From: Macrothele yani
Lineage: Eukaryota; Arthropoda; Arachnida; Araneae; Macrothelidae
DNA: 64,000 bases
Direction of reading: 5' to 3'
Assembly (NCBI GenBank): GCA_039090855.1
Contig: CM077007.1
Coordinates: 15,673,515 to 15,737,514 of the forward strand
The stretch's first letter is position 1; every line of letters begins with the position of its first letter. Under the pieces are notes generated by a model. It made no database searches and was not told the DNA's origin. It was given only the letters and a program-made list of their open reading frames with translations. A program made the translations under genes and the position numbers. This document shows positions 44,301-54,057 of the stretch, in pieces.

Positions 44301-45154
44301 CTCAAAGAAACCTTATCGCCGGAGTGAGACTGACGTGTAGCTTTGCCCGATGCAAGTGCCAGTTTATTTAACTGCCGTTGTAATTTGATAACATTGGTAG
44401 CTACTGTCGCTGGTGGCAGGTATGCAGTTCTGAATTAAAAAGTGCCATAGCCAGTGGCGGACTTACAGATTTGGCGCCCACAGGCACAAATTTTCCAAGC
44501 ACCCCTGCGGAGGAGCTCATCACCCGTACACCCGTACACCCGTTCTCGTTCTGATATCGGGACCGGCAGAGTCGAACTCATGGGGGGGGGGGTTGTCCAG
44601 CTCCAGGTGGTCTAGAACATCCTCCCCCTCCTAAATGTTCGACTTCATGGTCAAACATATATATCCATACATTGGCTGAGCACACACATGTTTTTGTGCT
44701 TACCCCCGTGGAGCTTGGACCCTCCTCGAAATTAAATTCTGCGTACATGCCTGAGGCCCGGTTCTTAGCAGGAATGGCTGTGCTGCGCCCCCCCCATCCG
44801 CCGCCGCAACTTTCTACGCAAAAGTTTTTACAGTTTCATGCTCCCAACAGGTCCCTATTCCTAAAAAGTCCCCTTTTTTCAGTTTGGTTCATAAAAGTTC
44901 ATAGTTTTAAAAATGTCCCTTCTTTTCCATGAAATGAAGGTCCTCAAAATTTTTATCGGAATGATCAATTTTTAAATTTTTACGTAAAAAAGTTCAGTTA
45001 TGTTTCAATATCTCAATCAACAATCAACAGAAATATCTACATGCATGTAGCTATAATGTTGTACTATTAGAAATTGGTGATTTGTAAAGAAATACCGCAA
45101 GGAAATATAATTTTTATTAAGAAAAGGAATAAAAATATCCGTTTATTAACATAA

Positions 45155-45815
45155 AAATATGATTATTAAAGAGTAAGTTTTCAACACCAACGGGTGCCTT
45201 CTTGAAACTTATGCGTTTATAGGCAAGACAAGAGAACTAAACAACAGAAACAATTTTAAAAGCCAAACATGAACAGAATATGAGAACATGCTATCTTGCG
45301 TCGCGTGCGTGCGACTGCCATATATTGTTTTCATATCCTCCGGTATTCTTATATAGCTAATTTGTAGATGAATAAACGTGATTGGCAACACCCATCATCC
45401 CGGTGGTTGTTTGTGATCTGTAATGGCTGTTTGTCTTACTGAGTGATAACTAAGATGTTATTACGGCGACAACGAGAGATGTCCACAGAAACGTGCTAAG
45501 AGCGAAGAAATGTGCGCTATATTTGGGGAAGCTCAAGTGAGATGTCATCACTGCAAACCACAGGGTAAATCAATATCTCGATGGCTTCCCTGAGGTCACT
45601 GCTCCTGGCGGTAGTATAAGGAGCCACTCGCTTGATCTGGTTCCACTTCGGGATGGTGGAATTGGTAACCACTTCCCTGGATAGTGCGGTTGTCACTTTT
45701 CTGTGCAGGGGGACGTTCCGCTTGTGTTCGACTAGTCGAAGAGCGAAAGAGCGTTTTGTCATTCCAATGTAATGTTTGGTGGTACCATCCGGGTGTTTCA
45801 ATGGTATGGGATTGT
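45155..45815 (-). mobile_element. Penelope-like retroelement 3' fragment (third copy)
   Basis: The minus strand encodes HPDGTTKHYIGMTKRSFALR, LVEHKRNVPLH, ALSREVV and WNQIKRVAPYTTARSSDLRE, a GIY-YIG domain clearly different in sequence from the other two copies. Its tail at 45160-45200 (GGCACCCGTTGGTGT then GAAAAC) corresponds in position to the CCAGTGG hairpin motif of the others. It is cut at 45812 by a tRNA-type SINE and lies inside the hAT-like element 44452-46911. Confidence 0.78.
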
Positions 45816-45991
45816 AACGTACCAGGAGATGTGACGTACCTGCCAGAAGGACGCACACGACATAAAGGCAGATAGGAATCAGAAAAAAACGTCCGCGTAG
45901 CTCAATTGGTAGAATGACTTATTCCGGAATGAGGGATCCGGGTTCGAATCCTGGCGCGAATAAAAATGACGGAGAAATTTACTTGGTTATA
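45812..45991 (+). mobile_element. tRNA-derived repeat, family B
   Basis: The full unit from TGTAACGTACCAGGAGATG to ACTTGGTTATAG is present and truncates the Penelope-like fragment on its left. The tRNA-like part has GTAGAATGAC in the D-anticodon region. Confidence 0.88.
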
Positions 45992-46144
45992 GAATATACT
46001 CCCGCATCAGTCAGAGAGGTATGGGTGTTCCTGGATGATAGCAGGTGGCGTGATATCGATCTTGGTGAGCGTATCCAAAAGCTAAGCCCGAGTTTCTTTA
46101 AGGTGTTCTTCAAGAAGTACGCTTTTCAGCAGCTTAGTTTCCCA

Positions 46145-46750
46145 TTCTTTTTTTTTTTTTTTTTTTTTTTTTTTTGCAGTCGCGATTTTCCGATTCTGAG
46201 CCCACTGAGTTTTTTCTTTTTTTCACTCATCACTCACGGAGATTTCAGCACAGCATCCCACACACACTAAAACAAGCTTGTTCAAACTTCCTAGTAAAAA
46301 TCTAAAAAAGTACAACTCACCGCAGAAACTGCCGCAAACGCTGGGTTAATTACGAGTATGACACTTTGATACACTTATAGCTCTGAGCCTCTGGCGAATT
46401 CCAGTTCCTTGAGCTTTGTCTTTGTGAAGCGCATTTTCATCTGGTTGGGGGTACACGCAGGGCATGTACATCATGCACGCACGCTCAGCCATTCAGATGA
46501 AAGCAATTTAAAAACGTTTGTCTTCCACCACATATGGTATGTTTGGGTATGGTAAACGGGTCTCACACGGTCATACCCATGCCCCCTCCCATGGGACTCC
46601 CTGGGAATGAATTATGTCTTGTCCAAGAATGTGAGCTGGGACTCATTCAGAAAAAAAAAACTTTCTCCCCCTTCCCAAACAGGAGGTTGTGGTGCCCCAA
46701 CGGCGCTGGTTGTGTTGTTGTCTGACACACACACACACACACACACACCA
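46145..46750 (+). repeat. Poly-T tract and (CA)n microsatellite
   Basis: About 25 T at 46150-46175 and 12 CA repeats at 46724-46749, both within the hAT-like element. Confidence 0.9.
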
Positions 46751-46919
46751 AAAATAAATTTTGGGGAACCCTGCTATGTCCGAACATGACTCTGCTTAGC
46801 ATTGTTCCCAGTCCCACCACAATTTTGCTCCCTCCCAGAACTTTTTGCGCCCCTCAAGGAGCTGCGCCCATAGGCACGTGCCTACCGTGCCTAATTGGAA
46901 ATCCGCCCCTGGCCATAGC

Positions 46920-48206
46920 AGTGAACGAATTAGATAAACACTACTAGGAAAGAACACTCAAAATTTTCAAAAGCTTATTTAAGCCTGACTTGTTTTTATA
47001 ATTTGGTATTTTTCATTAAATTTTTATTAATAATTATTTTGATCAATTTTTATGAAAATTGCTTAATTTAAGCAAGTTGAATCAAAAGACAAACTGCTAC
47101 ATGCGATTTATATGCTAAGAATATCAGTTTTGTTTATTTATTTAAGAGAAGTGCCTTCGCGATGAATGCCTTGTTAAAAAAGTTAAATATTCAGTGTGAA
47201 TAATATGAAAGTGGCGGAGTGGTCTAGATGCTGGCTTCTAACCATTCGTCCGAGATGAGTCCGGATTCGAATCCCGGTGACTCATGGATGTTGTGTTTGT
47301 CTTACGGCACTGGCTTTCACTCTTCCCTGGAACCTGTGGCCCTATATTAGGAACGAGCGACTGCTTTATAGCCCAACGAATTGCCCACGGTGGTCTTTAA
47401 CCTCCAACAAATGAAAAATTTGTGTGAATCCCTCACAATGAACACATATGACTTACAGCCAACTTTGCCTATGATTTTGGGGTGGCAGTATTGAATATCT
47501 TTGGTATTAATTTTTTGCTTGTTTCGGGAGCACCAGGAGCATCCGGGGGTAAAAACAGTCACCCGTTCCTGATTTGGCGCCACTTGTCCCGGGAAGGAGA
47601 GAAAGCTAGCGCGTGAAGCTTGAACCCCGGAGAGGTTTCATCCTGTTTTCGGATCCAGGACTACCTACAACGACTTGCCAGACGGCAGCGCCTCTGACCA
47701 CTTGCCTACCTCTTGTGTTATCCGTAATGAACCAAGGGATGGACTCAGGGGATTGCTTTTACTGGAGCCCGTGTCGAATTTAGCAGAAATGCCCATTGCA
47801 ACCAATGCTTGTTTAATCTTTTTGTGTTGAGAGAATGAAGTTTCAACATGCAAAAAAGCGACCTCCTATAACGCCATTTTGAAAACTGTGGTCTTGACAA
47901 AGCAGTTACCATTCTCTTTACACTAGAACTCTTGTGATTCGTGAAATGCCCTACAGTGTGAACCGATTGTTGAGCCTCATCTTGTAATACGAACGTTCGT
48001 TTAATATACATGTACGGATATGTTTGCAGATAAGAACCAGCAATCGCTTTTTTTGCCTTCATGGCCACCTAAAAAATTCCTTTGCCCTACTTCTCTTACC
48101 GTCTAACCACGAAAATTGCCTTAGCGACGATAAGCCTAGAAAAAAAAATGTTCCTTAGCTCCACTAAGCCGCAACATCATTGGCTGGTGGTGTCAGTTTG
48201 ATTCAC
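46920..48206. other. No gene recognised apart from the SINE at 47211
   Basis: AT-rich DNA, with a more balanced segment at 47440-47720 that shows no recognisable domain on either strand. Confidence 0.45.
47211..47412 (+). mobile_element. tRNA-derived SINE, family A
   Basis: The head starts at GTGGCGGAGTGGTCTAGATG, box B is GGATTCGAATCCC, and the body ends CTTTAACCTCCAACAAATG. GTGTGAAT at about 47192 and 47423 may be the target duplication. Confidence 0.88.
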
Positions 48207-48221
48207 AAAATGTCTTTTGTT

Positions 48222-48427
48222 CCGCACTGGTGGCGCAGTGGTAGGCAATGGCTTTTGATTATTCGTCAGAGATGGGGTCCGGGTTCGAATCCCGATGAGG
48301 CATGGATGTTGTGCTTGTCTTACCGCACTGGCTCTATCCCTTCCCCGGAATCAGTGGCCCTAAATTAGGGACGGGCGACTACTTATAGCTCACTGAGTTG
48401 CTCCCGGTAGTCATTAAATTCGCAATA
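48222..48427 (+). mobile_element. tRNA-derived SINE, family A, 130 bp upstream of a TYMP exon
   Basis: CCGCACTGGTGGCGCAGTGG begins the head and CATTAAATTCGCAAT ends the body. A perfect 15-bp duplication AAAATGTCTTTTGTT flanks it (48207-48221, 48428-48442). It lies close to the splice acceptor at 48561 but leaves it intact. Confidence 0.92.
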
Positions 48428-48561
48428 AAAATGTCTTTTGTTTTATATTAGGCCTTATATATTATAACTCATTCTTTTGATTCAAAAGACCTTGAATCCT
48501 ATAATTGAGTGCCATCCTTCTTGCTTAAAAAATCTTGGTTGATATGTCTTTTCTTTTTCAG

Positions 48562-48764
48562 GAGCCATGATGATGGCAATTTATCTGAACGGTCTGAATG
48601 AGGACGAGACTGTTGCGCTGACGTCAGCAATGATGACGTTAGGGGAGGTACTGACGTGGAAACCAGAGTGGCGCCATCTTCTGGTAGATAAGCACAGCAC
48701 AGGTGGTGTGGGTGACAAAGTAAGCCTAGTGCTGGCACCAGCGTTGGCTGCATTAGGGATGAAG
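48562..48764 (+). CDS. TYMP: Thymidine phosphorylase internal exon with phosphate-binding KHSTGG
   Basis: The exon is bounded by TTTTTCAG (acceptor) and AAG|GTTAAG (donor), entered in phase 1 and left in phase 0. It encodes [21 protein letters not shown], then [19 protein letters not shown] and [13 protein letters not shown]. This is the glycosyltransferase family 3 helical/hinge part followed by the KHSTGGxGDKVS loop, which in known thymidine phosphorylases holds phosphate and base-contacting residues (human K115-H116-S117). All of those residues are present. It joins in frame to the exon at 49081 after a short 316-bp intron. Two plus-strand SINEs and many other repeats lie upstream in the long intron. 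Confidence 0.95.
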
Positions 48765-49080
48765 GTTAAGTATAAGTTCTCATTTTCAGTCTTTTCGCAA
48801 ATTCGGCCTTTTTAATAATTGGCGTCCAGTTATTACGTTTGAACATAAAAAAATTCAGGCTGTGGAAGAGATTCTTGGATATAAACATACATATAGGTAG
48901 AAATGACACGGCTTTGTTGTTTGTACACTACCAACAAAACAAAATGTCCTTCTATTTCAATGAGCAACTATGGATATCTACTTATTTTTAAGCATGCAAA
49001 AATTGTACAGTAAATAACACACTGCATTTACAAGTTTTATTATCTGATGACCATAATTTTATATCTTTATTTCTGTTTAG

Positions 49081-49309
49081 GTTCCGATGATTTCTGGACG
49101 GTCACTTGGTCTGACGGGAGGAACTTTAGACAAATTAGAATCAATACCTGGATTCAGGGTAGAACTAACCACCGAAGAAATGGTGCGCCAGATTGAAAGT
49201 GTCGGTTGTTGCATTGTGGGTCAGACGCAGGACTTGGTTCCGGCGGATGGTGTTATGTATCGATGCAGAGACCTAACTGCGACCGTGTGCAATACTTCAC
49301 TCATGATAA
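49081..49309 (+). CDS. TYMP: Thymidine phosphorylase internal exon with the family signature
   Basis: The exon starts after TCTGTTTAG and encodes [20 protein letters not shown], the thymidine/pyrimidine-nucleoside phosphorylase signature, then [32 protein letters not shown] and ends LMI plus one base. The donor is ATAA|GTATGC, phase 1, which would begin the expected Thr of ITAS in the next exon. The Arg of RDLTATV, corresponding to human R202 in the thymidine pocket, is kept. Two departures are visible: Ser instead of Gly/Ala after SGR, and Cys where nearly all relatives have Asp (TATVDS; here TATVCN). The remaining 3' exons were not found in the window. Confidence 0.95.
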
Positions 49310-49311
49310 GT

Positions 49312-49850
49312 ATGCATCTTTCTTTTTTTTTCCTTAAACACATACTAATTTCATAAATCTGTCTCTTCCCACGTTTTATGTTCGAAGTTATATTGAGAAT
49401 TAAATACAATATGAAAAAACTGATCCATAAGTAACTCCCGATGACCCTGGTGGCGCATTTCGGGAGAAAATAGTTTAAAATTTGTAGTTTTAAAGGAATA
49501 AGAAAGAAAACAACCTTTTGGTTTAACAGAATGCAGCTACCTTGGTAACTCAGTACTGAGAAAGCTTAATTAATAGCTCTTACAGAAGTACCGTATGTTA
49601 TGTTTTACAACGTGTGTATGTAGCTTTGGGAAAACTACATAAAGTTTACTCTTCTTATTCAGTCACCTTAAGTGAAACAAAGTCACACAAATAAAGCTCA
49701 AGAAAGATTTACTTGCAGTTCGCCTTTTATTCAGCCGCACATCACTAAATCATTAGCTCCAATATACATTGTACAACAATTGGTACTTAGATGAATTAAT
49801 TTGAATTAGTAAATAGAGTAGTTGCTTGAAAAGACTAACACGATATATAC
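49312..49850. other. TYMP: Start of the next TYMP intron, no feature recognised
   Basis: Follows the donor at 49310. A 20-bp piece CCCTGGTGGCGCATTTCGGG at 49445 recalls a SINE A head but lacks the rest. Confidence 0.5.
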
Positions 49851-49851
49851 A

Positions 49852-49880
<29 letters not shown>
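49851..49880 (+). repeat. (TA)n microsatellite, RTE target
   Basis: About 13 TA repeats precede the RTE copy B, and the repeat resumes as TATATATA at 53066 behind it. Confidence 0.9.
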
Positions 49881-49882
<2 letters not shown>

Positions 49883-50219
49883 TGTAAGGTCAGGTGATGC
49901 GTACCATCACAGCCTCTCCTTGACAAATGTCAACCCCGCCTTCTCGTGGTACGTCCTGTTCCCACTAAAGGGGCTCTGACGACCGCCAATAGCGGTATAA
50001 CTATACCATCGGGATTAGAGGAAATGCTATCCCACACTCACCAACCCGCTTGGCCAGCGTGGTGAGTTATGGCCAAACCCCTCCAAAATGACTCCACAAC
50101 TTAAATCTTGGCCCTCAGTCTCCGGCAGCTGGAATGTACCTGGCCAAGGCAGCGGCCAGTGCGACATGAAGGCAGAGGGTGATTAGAATCCCCGGAGGAC
50201 CGGACTAGGCTGCCATCTG

Positions 50220-51464
50220 ATGCTGACCTTGGCTACGTACAACGGACGCTATCTATCTTCTGATTTAAAGCTTCTTGAATTGGAAGAGGAACTACAAAGG
50301 ATCAAGTGGGACATCGTGGGGCTAAGTGAGGTAAGGAGAAAAGGAGAAGATCTCATCGAACTGAAAAGTGGACATCTCTTCTACTATCGTGGGACAGATA
50401 CTGGCAGAACTAGTGGTGTTGGATTTATAATAAACGAGAAACTGAAGGATAAAGTTGTAGAAGTTGAAAGTTCCTCTGACAGAGCTGCACGACTTGTTAT
50501 CCAACTCTCGAAAAGATACCAGGCTCAGATTATTCAAACTTATGCACCCACCACAAGTCATCCTGAAGAAGAAATTGAAGAATTTTATGAGGAAATTCGT
50601 CATCTAAATAATAAAGGTAAGCAGCACTTGAAGATAATTATGGGAGATTTCAATGCAAAAATAGGGCAACGGCAACAGAATGAAACTTCAGTATGTAAAT
50701 TCGGTCACGGCAACAGAAACCAGCGTGGAAATACTCTCGTAGAGTTTGCAGAGGCAGAAGGGTTTTTCATCTTGAACTCCTTTTTCAAGAAAAAGCCACA
50801 CAGGAAATGGACATGGAGACATCCAAATGGGACGACAAGTGAAATTGATTTTATTATGTGTAACAAAAAATTCGTCATAGAAGACTGCAGTGTGCTAAAC
50901 AAGTTCAACACAGACAGTGACCATAGATTGGTGAGATGTAAGATGCACCTCAACACTAAACTCGAACGTAGCAAGCTCATAAGACAAACAAAATGTATTG
51001 ACATAACCAACCTTAAAAAACACCATAATACCTTCAAATTGGAACTGAAGAACAGATTCTCTGCTTTAGAAGGCCTAACATCGGAAGAAGTGGATATTTC
51101 GGAAGTTAACAAAAAAGTAACCAAAGCTCTTATGGAAACAGCAACAAAATTAGCTGGGTCTAAGAACAAATTGCATGTGAACAAATTATCAGGAAAAACC
51201 AAAATGTTGATGCAAAAAAGAAGAGAGATGAGGACAACTAAAGTAGATGTGACTTCCAAAGTGGAATATATTGAGCTATGCAAGACAGTACGAAAAAGTA
51301 TCACTGAAGACGTAAGGAAATTCAACTGTGAACTAGTAAGGAAAGCAATTGAAAACAACCAAAGCCTAAAGATAGCAAAGGGACATCTCAGTAAAGGGAA
51401 AAAACAGATTATGGCACTGAGAAAAGAAGATGGTTCTGTAACAAAAATAGAGGCGAAATTTTGA
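50220..51464 (+). CDS. RTE endonuclease domain and linker (frameshifted polyprotein, 5' part)
   Basis: The encoded enzyme would nick target DNA for target-primed reverse transcription. Exonuclease-endonuclease-phosphatase motifs appear in order: TYNGR (Asn near residue 8), LSEVRRKGE (catalytic Glu about 37), GVGFI, QTYAPTT, GDFNAKIG (about 142), EIDFIM and SDHR (about 232). The remaining 170 residues are a basic linker. The frame ends in KIEAKF then a stop. In the copy at 62090-64000 the same place reads through into the reverse transcriptase, with one extra base in the A-rich run, so the stop here is caused by a 1-nt deletion. The start ATG is the first one before the endonuclease fold. Confidence 0.88.
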   Translation: MLTLATYNGRYLSSDLKLLELEEELQRIKWDIVGLSEVRRKGEDLIELKSGHLFYYRGTDTGRTSGVGFIINEKLKDKVVEVESSSDRAARLVIQLSKRYQAQIIQTYAPTTSHPEEEIEEFYEEIRHLNNKGKQHLKIIMGDFNAKIGQRQQNETSVCKFGHGNRNQRGNTLVEFAEAEGFFILNSFFKKKPHRKWTWRHPNGTTSEIDFIMCNKKFVIEDCSVLNKFNTDSDHRLVRCKMHLNTKLERSKLIRQTKCIDITNLKKHHNTFKLELKNRFSALEGLTSEEVDISEVNKKVTKALMETATKLAGSKNKLHVNKLSGKTKMLMQKRREMRTTKVDVTSKVEYIELCKTVRKSITEDVRKFNCELVRKAIENNQSLKIAKGHLSKGKKQIMALRKEDGSVTKIEAKF

Positions 51465-53047
51465 CAAGAGTGAAAGATTTCTACTCCAAATTATATGAAA
51501 GGGATGATACATGTACTCCAGACATCATGAAAGGTACCAGTACCAGAGTTCTTCCAGTCCTTCCAGCAGAAGTTGCACATGCAATCAAGAACATGAAGCG
51601 GGGAAAAGCTCCAGGAGAAGATGGAATTACTGTAGACATCATACAAGAAGCAAGTGGAGAAATCGAAACAGTACTCGCCCAAATTTTCACTCGATGCCTT
51701 AATGAAGGGAAAATTCCTGAGGATTGGAACAACGCTACAATGATCTTGCTACATAAAAAAGGTGACATTGAGGATCTCAGGAACTACAGACCTATCAGTC
51801 TCCTATCAGTGGTTTATAAAATCTTCACTAAAGTTCTTTCACACCGCTTTAAGATGACACTGGACATGGCTCAACCGAGAGAACAAGCTGGATTCAGGAG
51901 TGGCTACAACACAATAGATCATATCCACGTACTGAGAGAACTAATTGAAAGAGCGAGGGAATATGAACTTCCATTGTGCATGGCTTTTATCGATTATGAA
52001 AAAGCCTTCGATTCGGTGAAACCATCAGCAGTTGCAATGGCTCTGAAATCCTACGGTATTGAAGATGCATACATTAATATTATTAATAACATCTATGAAA
52101 ATGCAAGTGCAAAGATTCGGCTGTTTGAAAATACAAGACACATAAAAATTGGAAAAGGAGTGAGACAAGGTGACACCATATCTCCGAAGCTCTGTAATAC
52201 CACATTGGAAAATGTCTTTCAATCACTGAACTGGGAAAACAAAGGGATAAAGATTAATGGAGATTATCTAACCCACCTTCGTTTTGCTGATGACATAGTC
52301 ATTTTTGCAACTACCCCATCAGAGCTACAGAGTATGATCCAGGAACTTGCTGACAAGAGTAAAGAAGTGGGATTAAAAATGAACTTTCAGAAGACAAAAG
52401 TGATGTACAATGCTTTTACAAGAAATGAAGATTTATCGATTGATGGAGAAAAGCTGGAGATAACAGACACGTACGTTTATCTTGGACAGCAGATATCAAT
52501 AGAGGATCACATTGGTGAAGAAATTAATGGGCGTACAAAACTTGCCTGGAGAGCTTTTGGAAGAAACAGCATAATTTTCAAGAGCAATATGCCATTATGT
52601 CTTAAAAGAAAAGTGTTTGATCAATGCATCTTTCCAGTGCTTACGTATGGTGCAGAGACGTGGACCTTAGCTAAAAGAGACATACAAAGGCTGCAAACAA
52701 CTCAAAGAAGCATGGAGAGGTGCATGCTTGGTGTAACCAGGAGAGATAAGAAGAGGAACACATGGATCCGAAAAATGACAAGAGTGGAAGACATCGTGAT
52801 CAGAGTTAAATCCCTGAAATGGCAATGGGCTGGACATACTGCCAGAAGAACAGACCATCGATGGACAGCCGAAATTTTTGATTGGATTCCAAGGGACAGG
52901 AAAAGACCCAGAAGAAGACCACATGGAAGATGGGTGGATGAAATTCGAAAGTATGCGGGAGTGACATGGAGGAGACTGGCACAAGACAGACCGTTGTGGA
53001 GGAAACTTGGGGAGACCTTCGTTCAGCAGTGGATTGATAATGGTTGA
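51461..53047 (+). CDS. RTE reverse transcriptase (frameshifted polyprotein, 3' part)
   Basis: This is the RNA-dependent DNA polymerase of the element. Conserved RT blocks are visible: GKAPGEDGI (about residue 48), NYRPISLLSVVYKI, the palm Asp in IDYEKAFDSV (about 180), GVRQGDTISP (about 232) and the FADD active site (about 274). After the thumb comes a long C-terminal region with RRDKKRN, KWQWAGHTARRTD and WVDEIRKYAGV, typical of RTE proteins in ticks, cnidarians and insects. It ends in WIDNG just before the triplet tail. The frame is -1 relative to the endonuclease part, and no ATG is present at its beginning, so it is not an independent gene. Confidence 0.9.
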   Translation: MTRVKDFYSKLYERDDTCTPDIMKGTSTRVLPVLPAEVAHAIKNMKRGKAPGEDGITVDIIQEASGEIETVLAQIFTRCLNEGKIPEDWNNATMILLHKKGDIEDLRNYRPISLLSVVYKIFTKVLSHRFKMTLDMAQPREQAGFRSGYNTIDHIHVLRELIERAREYELPLCMAFIDYEKAFDSVKPSAVAMALKSYGIEDAYINIINNIYENASAKIRLFENTRHIKIGKGVRQGDTISPKLCNTTLENVFQSLNWENKGIKINGDYLTHLRFADDIVIFATTPSELQSMIQELADKSKEVGLKMNFQKTKVMYNAFTRNEDLSIDGEKLEITDTYVYLGQQISIEDHIGEEINGRTKLAWRAFGRNSIIFKSNMPLCLKRKVFDQCIFPVLTYGAETWTLAKRDIQRLQTTQRSMERCMLGVTRRDKKRNTWIRKMTRVEDIVIRVKSLKWQWAGHTARRTDHRWTAEIFDWIPRDRKRPRRRPHGRWVDEIRKYAGVTWRRLAQDRPLWRKLGETFVQQWIDNG

Positions 53048-53095
53048 CAATGATGATGATGATGATATATATACCACAAATCGTTTTTGGCGCGG

Positions 53096-53833
53096 GAGGG
53101 GGCGGGATTATTATTTTCTTGTAAAGGAACTTGCTGATAAGGAAGTGGGACTAAAGATGAACTTTCAGAAGACAAAACTGATGTACAATGCTTTTACAAG
53201 AAACGCAGATTTATCGATTGATTGAGAAAAGGTGAAGATAACCTGCATTTACCTTGGACAGCAGATATCAAGCAAAGGCTACATTGATGAAGAAATTAAT
53301 CGACGTATAAAACTTGGTAAGAGAGCTTTTTGGAAGAAATAGTAGAATTTTTAAGAGCAATATGCCATTAATATGTCTTAAAAGAAAAGTGTTTAATCAA
53401 TGCATCCTTCCAGTGCTTACGTACAGAGCCCAGACATAGACCTTAACTAAAAAAAGACATACAAAGACTTCAGACAACTTATCAGCAAGTTTCTTTACAA
53501 GAAAGAGATGCATGCTTGGTGTAACCAGGAGAGATAAGAAGAGGAACTCATGGATAAGGAAATTGACAATAGTGGAAGACATCGTGATCAACGTAAAACC
53601 CCTGAAACGCCAATGTGCTGGACATGTCGAAAGAAGAACGGACCACCAATGGACAAACGAAATCCTAGCCTGGATTCAAGGGACAGGAAAAGACCCAGAA
53701 GAAGGCCACATGTAAAATGGGTGGACGAAATTCGAAAGCATGCAGAAGTGACCTGGGGGAGACTGGCGTAAGACAGATCGTTGTAGAACAAACTTAGGTG
53801 ACCTTCATCCGGCAGTGAATTGGTAATGGTTGA
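53096..53833 (+). mobile_element. RTE fragment, rearranged (copy C)
   Basis: About 30 bp after copy B, RTE sequence resumes at the part encoding ELADK..EVGLKMNFQK and runs to the element's 3' end. It is broken by several stops and frameshifts. At 53480-53506 the expected sequence is replaced by an inverted copy (one mismatch) of 53112-53138, a piece of the element itself. The 3' triplet tail is missing. It is a dead copy and more diverged than copy B. Confidence 0.85.
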
Positions 53834-54057
53834 CACTACAGATCAACAGACGCTATATGCACGAAAAAATACAGCTTACAGATTCGTACAGGCTCCAGGA
53901 CTACCACTAACGCACCACACACAGCTTGCTGTAGCTTAGCACGTTACATGGTTCGTATGCAATGAACGTGCTTGTCCCCCATATATACGTCATTCACCCT
54001 TGACCTCAAGATTGTTGCCGGATAACATTCAGTGAGTGAGGACATATACCTTTAAGG

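Larger units (their letters stand above)
44452..46911. mobile_element. hAT-like element, 2.46 kb, perfect 8-bp target duplication, no transposase
   Basis: The left end is CAGTGGCGGAC and the right end is ...ATCCGCCCCTG (9 of 10 terminal positions complementary). GCCATAGC flanks both sides (44444-44451, 46912-46919) exactly. No hAT transposase is readable. The interior carries a Penelope-like fragment (45155-45815) abutting a tRNA-type SINE (45812-45991), poly-T and (CA)n tracts and G/C-rich sequence, so it grew by captured or inserted repeats. Confidence 0.85.
16176..48561 (+). other. TYMP: Candidate TYMP intron of about 32.4 kb packed with transposons
   Basis: This is the interval between the candidate 5' exon and the first certain TYMP exon. 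It opens with GTAAG and closes with a pyrimidine-rich tract and CAG. No other host exon is recognised inside it. It contains mariner, Tc1, hAT, DD41D, Penelope-like, LINE and SINE sequences and a multi-kb inverted repeat. Extra small TYMP exons inside are not needed to keep the protein colinear, because the phases match directly. Confidence 0.6.
49881..53065 (+). mobile_element. RTE-clade non-LTR retrotransposon, nearly full length (copy B)
   Basis: A 5' leader of about 340 bp is followed by endonuclease and reverse transcriptase coding, then a short 3' end of ATG/GAT triplets, the tail type typical of RTE elements. The element sits in a TA microsatellite: (TA)n lies directly before 49881 and TATATATA directly after the triplet tail, as expected for a target-primed insertion. 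It has no poly(A) tail. It is the best preserved of four RTE copies in the window. One base loss near 51449 splits what should be a single open frame. Confidence 0.9.

Noticed and set aside
49441..49465. SINE family A head (CCCTGGTGGCGCA)
   Set aside because: Only about 20 bases match and the rest of the element is absent.
50322..51358. Minus-strand frames opposite the RTE element
   Set aside because: They are shadows of the plus-strand endonuclease/reverse transcriptase and contain no domain.
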